DNA of 64,000 nucleotides from Ananas comosus. Lineage: Eukaryota > Streptophyta > Magnoliopsida > Poales > Bromeliaceae. The notes below the pieces were generated by a model. That model did not search any database. It worked only from the letters and a program-made list of their open reading frames with translations, and had not been told where the DNA came from. This document shows, in pieces, positions 46,801 to 52,279 of this stretch. Both the position numbers and the translations under genes were made by a program. Location: NCBI RefSeq assembly GCF_001540865.1, contig NC_033632.1, forward strand, positions 8,800,516-8,864,515, given 5' to 3'. Position 1 is the stretch's first letter. Each line of letters starts with the position of its first letter.

Positions 46801-48201
46801 ATTTGTTTGGGATATAGGTCAGCTCACACAGAGCTTGTTTGCAGTCATAACGCACTTTGTACAGAGATGACTGCTATTGAAGCATATGCCTTGCAGATAG
46901 CTCAAAATAATTGCAATTTGTCCAACCTGGAGTTAAAAACTACCAGATTACGTGTGATACCATCACAGGAAAGATCCGAAAAAATTGCTTACTTCCAGGG
47001 AACCAATGCCAGTGAAAGAGTAGAGCCGAGTCGGCGTTACAGCCATAACGTAATACCGCGTAGCATTTCCAACAGAGGCTGTTTCCATCTGCTCAATAAG
47101 CACAAGCTTATTACCATTCTACAGCCGAATAAATTGGTCGAAAAAGAAGCAACAAGTGATATTAAAGCTCCGCCGCATTTACCTGCAAGCCTGTTATGGC
47201 TTCTCGGAGCTCAGTCAACTCAAATAGCTGCTTGACATATTTCTCCCTCTTCTCCACCTCATCCACTGCCGTCTCATATATCTGCCCATTCTCGGTCCCA
47301 AGGATCACTTCCTTTGTTGATGCTGATAGGAAATAATTCACAATCAGCACATGACAGATCGAGAACTCAACCTTCCAGCAAAAACAGCTCTCGTGGAACA
47401 TGGAAACATAGGTATACCTTACATGTAGTGCAGAAAATTTTGAGATGGTGCCTAAAGTGTCAAAATTTTTATGTTGCTACCACAACTATGCGGTATATTT
47501 CATTTAATAACCTCTCTATCAGAACTTCAAGGTACTACTTTTTTTTCCCTCTAGCAAAATGCACTGGAATCTAATCTAGCAGAAATTTTAATGGAAATTA
47601 CTGAAGATCAAAGCAATGAAGAATGAAGTGGTTGTCAAATCCACCGAGAAGAGGGACAGACCTTCGGTGATTAGCTGGCGATTCCAAGCAACGGCATTGA
47701 CGATGAGGCCTTTGAGGCGACTAAGAAGCTTCGGCCTCGGCCATTTGGAGTGCATGTAGTAAGTCTCGGCGCCGGCGGGGTGAAGGACCGTGGCGATGCA
47801 GTGGCTGCCCCCTGGGTCCACGAACACCCGATGCACAGCCTGGTCGCCCGAGCGCCCTCCCCCGAGGTCCAGATCTGCAGTGCAGTGCAGTGAAGAGACC
47901 AATTAGTCGTGTGCTGTCATTACTTTTTTTCTTTTTTTTTCCCTCCTTTTCGGAAGAGAGGAAAAAGGGGAGTGTGGAGAGGGGAGAGAAAGAAAGGGAC
48001 AGAAGAGAAAGGAAAGGGGAGGGAAGCAAAGCCACCTTGGGTGTCGCCGAGGCCGAAGTCGTGGCGGATGAGCCAACCCTTGCTGGTGCCGAGGAGGATA
48101 ACATCATTGCCGGCGGACATGGAGGTGATGACGCCGTGGCCCTTGGCGGCGTGGCGCTCCAGGGGGTCGACCGAGAAAAGCCGCCGGCCGACCGCATCCA
48201 T
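25713..48201 (-). CDS. VPS18: VPS18 (Pep3/deep orange family), first seven exons, 5' part of gene
   Basis: Homologue of VPS18, a core subunit shared by the HOPS and CORVET tethering complexes, which act in vesicle docking and fusion at late endosome and vacuole membranes. The joined exons (166, 213, 140, 96, 68, 102, 145 nt; 930 nt) keep one frame and encode 310 residues of the N-terminal beta-propeller. Recognisable stretches are [86 protein letters not shown] and [14 protein letters not shown]. The rest of the protein (clathrin-repeat region and C-terminal RING, family knowledge) is not in the window. All borders are GT/AG. The start at 48199-48201 matches the usual family N-terminus; an in-frame ATG 27 codons upstream also exists. 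Intron 5 is 20,013 nt of TEs. Whether the gene is still expressed cannot be told. Confidence 0.93.
26068..26169 (-). CDS. VPS18: VPS18 exon 6
   Basis: 102 nt. Acceptor TATGCAG|TGAATT, donor CATAG|GTAAAT. Encodes [19 protein letters not shown] and onward to FGAQH. It follows exon 5 directly in the family protein, which proves that the 20-kb gap is an intron. Confidence 0.92.
26384..27040. mobile_element. Left part of a DNA-transposon-like repeat split by copia
   Basis: Starts AGGGATTAAAATGTCGTGGC and continues through TGGCACGC motifs into an AT-rich core. It is homologous to the start of 27979-29033. Its right end is 44690-44895. The ends are roughly inverted (GGGATTAAAATG versus GTGTTAAAGTGCC on the opposite strand). 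No clear TSD or transposase was found, so the superfamily is undetermined. Confidence 0.6.
27041..27197 (+). mobile_element. 5' LTR of the copia element
   Basis: TGTTAGAAGTTGC...GTTCATCA, with a pyrimidine-rich end (TCTTCTTCTTCC). Confidence 0.92.
27198..27213 (+). other. Primer-binding site of the copia element
   Basis: TGGTATCAGAGCCACC directly after the LTR, complementary to the initiator tRNA-Met 3' end. Confidence 0.9.
27494..27547 (+). repeat. 27-bp tandem duplication in the copia 5' region
   Basis: Two adjacent copies of a 27-bp unit (27494-27520, 27521-27547) beginning TTGTTGGCGTTGTCAACATA and differing by one base, just left of the element C insertion point. Confidence 0.85.
27748..27903. 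repeat. GTACCGGTAC palindrome array, element C 5' LTR
   Basis: Six perfect or one-off copies of GTACCGGTAC in about 155 bp. The same array is in the 3' LTR at 35045-35200. Confidence 0.85.
27979..29033. mobile_element. DNA-transposon-like repeat, unsplit copy
   Basis: Starts AGGTTTAAAGTGCCGTGGCA and ends with the rough inverse, CGATACTTAAAACCTTG. GC-rich ends built from GGCACG repeats flank an AT-rich core with long poly-A runs (28480-28850). It is homologous at both ends to 26384-26950 and 44690-44895. No transposase. Confidence 0.6.
29034..29393 (-). mobile_element. Inverted fragment of an unidentified LTR start
   Basis: On the minus strand it begins TGTAATATACCGAACTTC, the TGTAA..TACCG form of LTR starts seen here, and carries GTACCGGTAC-type palindromes (about 29150-29225 in plus coordinates). 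It is joined directly to the last 37 bp of element C's LTR. Confidence 0.6.
29767..30273 (+). pseudogene. Element C gag, N-terminal part
   Basis: Starts with [13 protein letters not shown] or the ATG two codons before. A coiled-coil, Gln/Ala-rich region (residues about 35-85) and a Pro/Ala linker follow, then [18 protein letters not shown], where TGA replaces the expected Trp. Same layout as the gags of D and B. Confidence 0.8.
30229..30976 (+). repeat. 374-bp tandem duplication in element C gag with an N at the junction
   Basis: 30229-30602 and 30603-30976 are two copies of the capsid core, both starting AGGTGCA and ending GGTGCGGGA or GTCGTGCGGGA. The period of 374 is not a multiple of three. 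A single undetermined base sits at 30602, exactly at the join. The copies differ at many sites, so it is not a simple read duplication. Confidence 0.85.
30300..31400 (+). pseudogene. Element C gag, duplicated capsid core and nucleocapsid
   Basis: Each copy encodes [20 protein letters not shown] and [11 protein letters not shown]...[10 protein letters not shown]. Stops and frame changes separate the pieces. The C-terminal piece (30954-31400) has a basic linker and a damaged knuckle where CFxCGQKGH reads [10 protein letters not shown], so both Cys of the C-x2-C pair are lost. Confidence 0.78.
31510..31836 (+). pseudogene. Element C protease
   Basis: Aspartic protease with active site FDTGASHSF (Asp at residue 34, 31609) and IRVRALF before it. 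It ends at a TAG that replaces the Trp of the conserved MDWL motif. Between here and 32028 the linker to RT is partly duplicated (GTAGTTGATCAGCAGG at about 31972 and 32009). Confidence 0.83.
32028..32860 (+). pseudogene. Element C reverse transcriptase
   Basis: [31 protein letters not shown], and catalytic FIDD (residues 152-155). A nine-base loss removes WGA from SPWGAP, leaving [11 protein letters not shown]. The frame ends at 32576 and the thumb continues at 32613-32825, ending in TGA for Trp. Confidence 0.87.
32861..33400 (+). pseudogene. Element C RNase H, active-site mutant
   Basis: Continues with [10 protein letters not shown] (first carboxylate) and DLELANV. The usual YTDHKSL reads YTNHKSL, so a catalytic Asp is Asn. 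The tail is [16 protein letters not shown]. Element D keeps the Asp. Confidence 0.82.
33401..34252 (+). pseudogene. Element C integrase, active-site mutant
   Basis: The H2C2 motif is intact ([11 protein letters not shown]...CLTCQ). The first catalytic Asp is lost (MNFVMGLP for MDFVMGLP). The second is in SDRDPRF and the Glu is in GQSEHTIQ. The frame ends at 34250 and the tail continues in another frame. Confidence 0.85.
34171..34798 (+). pseudogene. Element C integrase tail with chromodomain-like end
   Basis: [19 protein letters not shown] and [17 protein letters not shown], then [10 protein letters not shown] and the chromodomain-like [17 protein letters not shown], a TGA for Trp at 34711, and [11 protein letters not shown] to a stop at 34798. 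Confidence 0.83.
34836..34852 (+). other. Polypurine tract of element C
   Basis: AGGAGGGGAGAA immediately before the 3' LTR, after the TTTCGCAGACGAAACTC block. Confidence 0.85.
34853..37250 (+). mobile_element. 3' LTR of element C
   Basis: 2,398 bp. GTACCGGTAC array at 35045-35200, short T/C-rich leader (35330-35400), possible donors near 35518 and 35724, hairpin at 36803-36822 followed by TTTTCAG (36855), and a tail ending GGGCGTGACA. Confidence 0.88.
37251..37920 (+). pseudogene. Copia gag
   Basis: Copia-type gag (UBN2/retrotransposon gag-2 family): [45 protein letters not shown] and [15 protein letters not shown]. It ends with a CCHC knuckle (C-x2-C is altered to [14 protein letters not shown]) and a TGA in place of Trp at about 37889. 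The 5' part is cut off by element C; an apparent upstream start in C's LTR is accidental. Confidence 0.83.
38063..38560 (+). pseudogene. Copia protease
   Basis: [15 protein letters not shown] holds the active-site Asp at residue 48 (38204); the usual Ser after Asp is Leu, likely inactivating. Followed by the expected [15 protein letters not shown] region. Confidence 0.8.
38561..39500 (+). pseudogene. Copia integrase
   Basis: Pre-integrase zinc region [11 protein letters not shown]...CDTCEMAN, then the core in shifting frames: DVWGPS (first Asp), DNA (second), [13 protein letters not shown] (Glu). Stops occur at 38817 and 38960. The tail [20 protein letters not shown] is typical of copia. Confidence 0.82.
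39501..40860 (+). pseudogene. Copia linker and reverse transcriptase, first part
   Basis: An acidic linker ([12 protein letters not shown]), then [33 protein letters not shown] (TAG follows), [17 protein letters not shown], and YVDDIVVT at about 40588. Then [17 protein letters not shown]. The gene is cut at the CAATT target of the solo LTR and resumes at 43420. Confidence 0.82.
40861..43414 (+). mobile_element. Solo LTR of the B family inserted in copia RT
   Basis: TGTAAGGTATCGG...GGGGCGTGACA, 2,554 bp, with perfect TSD CAATT (40856-40860, 43415-43419) that rejoins the RT frame. Palindrome array at 41207-41276, CT-rich leader at 41365-41430, GTAAGC donor at 41557, hairpin at 42894-42912, YAG at 42932. 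The cleanest plus-strand example of the family. Confidence 0.93.
43420..44100 (+). pseudogene. Copia RT end and RNase H
   Basis: [36 protein letters not shown], then RNase [30 protein letters not shown], and in a shifted frame [16 protein letters not shown] and [11 protein letters not shown]. One frame shift at about 43880. Catalytic residues are visible in both parts. Confidence 0.86.
44101..44109 (+). other. Polypurine tract of the copia element
   Basis: GAGGGGGAG directly before the 3' LTR. Confidence 0.85.
44110..44265 (+). mobile_element. 3' LTR of the copia element
   Basis: 156 bp, aligns with 27041-27197 throughout and is followed by TSD GTTGT. Confidence 0.92.
44266..44895. mobile_element. 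Right part of the DNA-transposon-like repeat
   Basis: Contains an A-rich stretch and a CT-rich stretch (44520-44700), then GC-rich motifs around CCCC..TACCGCGCCCC that parallel 28862-29030, ending GGCGGCACTTTAACAC. Confidence 0.55.
44896..46182 (-). other. VPS18 intron 5, host part
   Basis: AT-rich sequence with no recognisable repeats or coding exons on either strand. It ends at the donor of exon 5. Confidence 0.6.
46183..46250 (-). CDS. VPS18: VPS18 exon 5
   Basis: 68 nt. Acceptor TTGCAG|GTGGTC, donor AATAG|GTAGAA. Encodes [22 protein letters not shown]; the final two bases join exon 6 to form Ser across the 20-kb intron. Confidence 0.9.
46993..47088 (-). CDS. VPS18: VPS18 exon 4
   Basis: 96 nt, 32 codons. 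Acceptor GAGCAG|ATGGAA, donor TGGAA|GTAAGC. Begins [17 protein letters not shown]. Intron 4 is 742 nt. Confidence 0.92.
47183..47322 (-). CDS. VPS18: VPS18 exon 3
   Basis: 140 nt. Acceptor TATCAG|CATCAA, donor GCAG|GTAAAT. Encodes [20 protein letters not shown] through EAITGLQ. Intron 3 is 94 nt. Confidence 0.92.
47662..47874 (-). CDS. VPS18: VPS18 exon 2
   Basis: 213 nt. Acceptor TGCAG|ATCTGG, donor GAAG|GTCTGT. Encodes [19 protein letters not shown] through [10 protein letters not shown]. Intron 1 is 161 nt and intron 2 is 339 nt. Confidence 0.92.
48036..48201 (-). CDS. VPS18: VPS18 exon 1
   Basis: Starts [20 protein letters not shown] and ends with GLGDTQ plus one base of an Asp codon completed by exon 2. 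Donor AAG|GTGGCT. GC-rich, a monocot-like feature. Confidence 0.92.
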
Positions 48202-48337
48202 GGCCTTGAATTCGGAGTTCACCCCCGGAGGACTCCGAGGAAAGAGGATCGCGCCAAAAGACGAGGATGAGAGGGGTATCAATCGCCGGGTTGTGTCTCT
48301 GGTTATATTGATGAGGCCCAGAGACCTGTACTGTACG
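48202..48337 (-). promoter_or_regulatory. Proximal 5' flank of VPS18, bounded by a MULE
   Basis: Only about 136 bp separate the VPS18 start codon from the Mutator-like element. It includes the alternative in-frame ATG at 48280-48282. No clear TATA box seen. The promoter must therefore lie in, or be overwritten by, the element. Confidence 0.5.
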
Positions 48338-48447
48338 AGGGTTTTTTTTTTAAATGACCCTGTAAAATTTTATAATTGGCAAAATGACCCTCTAAAAATT
48401 TTATTTGTAAAACTAACCCTTCTTTGCATATGTCTCAGATTTTTCTC

Positions 48448-48898
48448 GCAAAGACGGTGAATCGTTCACCGTCTTTGCATATGTCTCATGAAGGCGGTGA
48501 ATGGTTCACCGCCTTATGAATTCACCGCCTTCATAAGGCGAAGGCGGTGAACCATTCACCGCCTTTAGAGCAAAACCGCTCCCTCGCTTTCCTTACAAGG
48601 CCACCTTTCCAACTGCCCTGTGCCCTCGAGAAGACAGTAAATAGTTCACCGTCTTAACTAAGACGGTGAATGATTCACCGTCTTTATTGTAAACCCCCCA
48701 CTCAGTCAAATTTGGCCAAGTTCTGGAGGCTGGGTTAAAACAGAGATAAGACGGTGAATAGTTCACTGTCTTATTAGTGCTGCACTAAAGACGGTGAACT
48801 ATTCACCGTCTTTAGTGAACACCCGGGCCTAGGAAAGACGGTGAATCGTTCACCGTCTTCACCGTACTTAATAAAGACGGTGAACAATTCACCGTCTT
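48448..48898. repeat. Array of nine 11-3-11 dyads in the MULE end
   Basis: Units AAGACGGTGAA-NNN-TTCACCGTCTT centred at about 48463, 48503, 48553, 48643, 48672, 48760, 48800, 48847 and 48886, plus a half-site at 48521-48531. Two units use AAGGCGG/CCGCCTT arms, changed on both sides. Loops are TCG, TGG, CCA, TAG, TGA, TAG, CTA, TCG, CAA. Unit 7 has 16-base perfect arms. Confidence 0.93.
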
Positions 48899-49126
48899 AT
48901 CTAGGTATACCCAGCCCCAAACCCCGACACCTCTCCCTCCCTCTTCGCTCTCTTTCTCTCTCTATCTCTCTATCTCTCTCTCCCTCTCTGCCCATCCCTC
49001 TCCAGGAGTCGCACCCCGGTCGCCGCCGCCCCTGCCGACGTCGCCGCCGCCAATCACCATCGACCCACCGAGCCGCCGCTCATGCCACAGCAACCTACAT
49101 TGCAAGTATAAACCTCTCTTAGCAAG

Positions 49127-49510
49127 TTTAAACTAGGTTTAAACTAGAACCTAGTTTAAACTAGGTTTAAACCTAGTTTAAACATTTACACCCATTTTAA
49201 ACTAGGTAACGTAGTTTAAACTTAGTTTTTCACTTTTAAACCCAGTTTAAACTAGGTAACCTAGTTTTTAAAAGTTTAAACTAGATAACCTAGGTATATG
49301 TTTAAACTAGGTATATGTTTAAACTAAGTTTAAACTAGATAACCTAGGTATATGTTTAACATTATGGAACTAGGTTTAAACCTAGTTTAAACTATGTTTA
49401 CCTAGTTTAAACCTATATTTACCTAGTTTAAACTAGGTATATGTTTAAACTAGATTTAAACAGTTTAAACTAGGTTTAAACCTAGTTTAAACTTTTAAAC
49501 CCAGTTTAAA
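49127..49510. repeat. GTTTAAAC palindrome block
   Basis: Nearly 400 bp made of overlapping TAGGTTTAAACCTA, AGTTTAAACT and variants. Dozens of inverted and direct copies with no fixed period. Confidence 0.9.
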
Positions 49511-49668
49511 CTAGGACCATAGTAACATGAGATTTTTAGGACCATAGTAACACTTCCTTTATTTGCTTGTTGCAAACTTTCTATCATTTAGTTATCATTT
49601 CACTTAAGTTTAGTTTTCACAAATGAGAACATGGAGAATGCTGTTGATTATTTTTCTATGTAGTTAAA

Positions 49669-50178
49669 ATGGCTAGTCGTCGAATGTCTCTTAGTGCTCA
49701 TTGGGATGGACAGTTAGATATGGATGGAAATGATCCTCGATATTTCAGTGGTCGAAAGAAATTGATCGCGATTCGTTCAGATACGACCTATGCGAATTTT
49801 GAGAGGAGAATATATCGTTTAGTAAATTGTAATAGAGAAGAATGTTGTCTTAAATACACAATTCGATGCCCTACGAGAGTGAATGAATATATTGCTCATG
49901 ATATAGTAGATGATGAATCATTGGAGGGATTAATTGGATTGTTTGAACATTATGGATGTGTGTCGTTATACATAGAGAAAGATTTATATCCGTCAGAGAC
50001 ACAATATCCGTCGCAAGGCTATTACACAAGCCTGCTACATAATGATATCGATGTGGGATTTCTGGAGAATCCAATTGGTGACCGTGAAGTTGGTAATGAA
50101 CCAGGCGTAAGAATGACAAGGTCAGTAATATATCTCAAGATTGCGATGAATATTTCTTTTAATTATAAAATATTTTGA
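49669..50178 (+). pseudogene. MULE transposase N-terminal exon (truncated)
   Basis: 169 codons. Resembles the N-terminal region of MuDR-type transposases: a DGQ start, FSGRKKLIAIRSDTTYANFE, an acidic IVDDESLEGLIGLFEHYG stretch. The likely exon ends before GTCAGTAATATA near 50121, with an acceptor TACTGCAG at about 50203. The following exon is cut after about 18 bases by the LTR insertion, so the catalytic core is absent. Confidence 0.6.
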
Positions 50179-50221
50179 TAAATTATAATTATAAATACTG
50201 CAGACAGAGTCAGTCTCCATG

Positions 50222-50318
50222 TGTAAGGTACCGGACTTTTAAAATCATAAAGTTACGGTGTGCATTTGGTTAGAGAACCATTTGAATGGTTCCGGTGAAG
50301 TTCGGTGAAGTCAGCTGT
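50222..50318 (+). mobile_element. LTR G, first 97 bp (B family)
   Basis: TGTAAGGTACCGGACTTTTA, matches the start of 40861-43414 up to GGTTCCGGTGAAGTTCGGTG. The left flank CCATG is a candidate TSD half, but I cannot find its partner. The rest of G seems to resume at 57274. Confidence 0.75.
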
Positions 50319-50686
50319 GAGTGACAGTGGCCCGATACCTACAGGTAGGGCAGAGAGTTGGTCAGGACGGTAGTCCGAGCTTGGACCCGAGTGCGCGGAA
50401 TGCCGCGTGTTGGATCATGAGATCGAGGATACACAGGGTGTGTAGTGATCCAACCCGAGGACTTGACGTGGTTGGGGTCTTGGTTGCTCCTGTTTGGAGT
50501 GTGTGCGAATTCCCAAGTGAGAATTTCGCCCGGAAATGAGGATTGGGTCTACGATGCGAGCGAAAGACGCTATGCATAGTTACGACAGGTTTAGGCGGTA
50601 TGCCGACGTAGTATTTGTGACCGTTGGTCCACCTGTGGAAGCCGACGTAATCGGTTTAGCCGATAACTCTGCGGAGGAGTTGGTGT

Positions 50687-51165
50687 AAGAAAGTGAATTC
50701 TCGAAATACGAGAGTTGGACTTTGCTCAAAATCGACTAATTGTCGAGTGGGTGTGCTTTGGAGAAGCCGAAGAGGTCAAATGCACCAAAAGTGCATTGCA
50801 ATGGACCCGCGAAAGCAAGTGTGCAAAAATCTGCACTTGGCAGATTTGCTCTCGGGGACCGGTCCCTGGCAGGGAAGGACCGGTCCCCGTATCTGGTGGT
50901 TGCGGGGTTGCGTGATGCAACCGGTCCCCGGGCCAGAGGGACCGGTCCCCGTACGCGTAACCAGCGAGAAGAGGAAATTGGCTAAGTCCTGCGAGAGCAA
51001 GCTCTCGAGGACCGGTCTCTGGTGGACGGATCAGTCTCCGGGAGACTGGTCCTCTAGGGGGAGACCGGTTCCCGTAGGTGTGTTCAGGCTGAAGGCTCTC
51101 GGGGACCGGTCCCTCATCGGGAGGACCAGTCCCTCTGTACAAAAGTTGCCCAGGCAGGTTGGGTC
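50687..51165. repeat. Embedded S-type LTR start with CCGG-palindrome array
   Basis: TGTAAGAAAGTGAATTCTCG start identical in form to S1-S3, followed by about nine GGGACCGGTCCC-like palindromes (50852-51135). It returns to internal sequence at GGTTGGGTCATGTTGG. The same arrangement is in element B. Confidence 0.7.
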
Positions 51166-51667
51166 ATGTTGGAGGAGTTGGAAAGCTTGAGGATAATGTT
51201 CTTTTGTGGATTGAGATTCGAGATGCGCCGGAGTAGGCCATCTCTCAATAGAGCAAAGATCCAGATGTGATTAGAGCACTCTCGATTGGTCGATGCACCA
51301 ATGATATTGCTTCTAAGCAATGTTGGTGATCGAATCGGAGTGTGTTCCCTGACAGGAAAGTAAATGCAGAGAAGAGTTCTTGCATGCCAAATGGTGAATG
51401 GTGTCGGAGCATGTAGTGTCGTTGAGTTTCGACTTGCGCTACCACAAAGAATGGCGGAGACCCGTAATGCACTTTCGGGGTTATGCTTAGCAAATGTGAG
51501 TGAATCTGNAGTCTCACATCCCCCGTAGTGGGCCTTTGGACAGTTCCAATGAGCATAAGGCCACTCCGAAGTGGAAAAGTGCATTGCACCCGTCGTTACT
51601 CGATAAAGAGAATTGGAGGGTGAGTTGGATTTGAGTGAGTGAGTTTCGGGGACGAAACTCTTTTTAA

Positions 51668-51689
51668 GGAGGGGAGAAAGATGGAAGAA
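51668..51689 (+). other. Polypurine tract of element F
   Basis: AGGAGGGGAGAAAGATGGAAGAA immediately upstream of the LTR start, after TTTCGGGGACGAAACTC. Confidence 0.75.
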
Positions 51690-52279
51690 TGTAACATACC
51701 GGATTTTAAATATAAAAATAAAAATAAATAAAAATAGTATGAGATACTATTTTATTGGATTTAGAGAAGTGAAATATAGGTTGAAAATGACCTGTGCTGA
51801 AATCGGAGCGAAAACAGAAGATTTAGAATTTTCTGTGAGAGACGGGGCAGATAAATTAGCAGAAAATGCACAGTGTCAGAAAATTATAAAAATTGGCGGA
51901 GGTGTCAGAAATATTTTTATGAGGCTAGATTTAAAATTTCATGCCATTCTGACACCCGAAAAGTGGAAAACAGATGTCCAAAAGCTATCTGATAAAGATT
52001 GCAGTTCGATACAGTTTTCAGTGACCAAACGGGGTCGAAACTGAAAGATTAAAATTTCTTTGGACTTATTAAGTGAAACCGAACATGCCTGTCAAATTTG
52101 AGCTCAAACGGACGTTCAGAAGGGCTCCGACGAAAAATGCCAGTTTCTAAACTGCCCGAAGTGAATAGTGTATAGTTGAGGGGCAAAATGGTAAAAAGGG
52201 ATTAAATCCCTTTCTTCTTCTCCTTCCTCAACTGCAGCAGCCACAAGACACACACACACACATGCGCATGGAGGGAGAG

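Larger units (their letters stand above)
48338..50221 (+). mobile_element. 5' part of a Mutator-like element (MULE)
   Basis: Starts with GGGTTTTTTTTTTAAATGAC and short AT-rich terminal sequence, then a dyad array (48448-48898), a CT-rich leader (48925-49010), a GTTTAAAC palindrome block (49127-49510) and a transposase N-terminal exon. Cut at 50222 by an LTR; the 3' half is not seen. I did not find a TSD. Confidence 0.55.

Noticed and set aside
47890..48460. Plus-strand ORFs over VPS18 exon 1
   Set aside because: Antisense shadows of the GC-rich first exon and intron 1.
48448..48898. CRISPR-like array
   Set aside because: Units are palindromes with irregular spacing in a plant transposon; no fixed spacers and no cas genes.
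51739..52044. 101-codon ORF at the start of the F LTR
   Set aside because: Lies in the LTR U3, no known domain; probably chance, though it would be worth checking in other copies.
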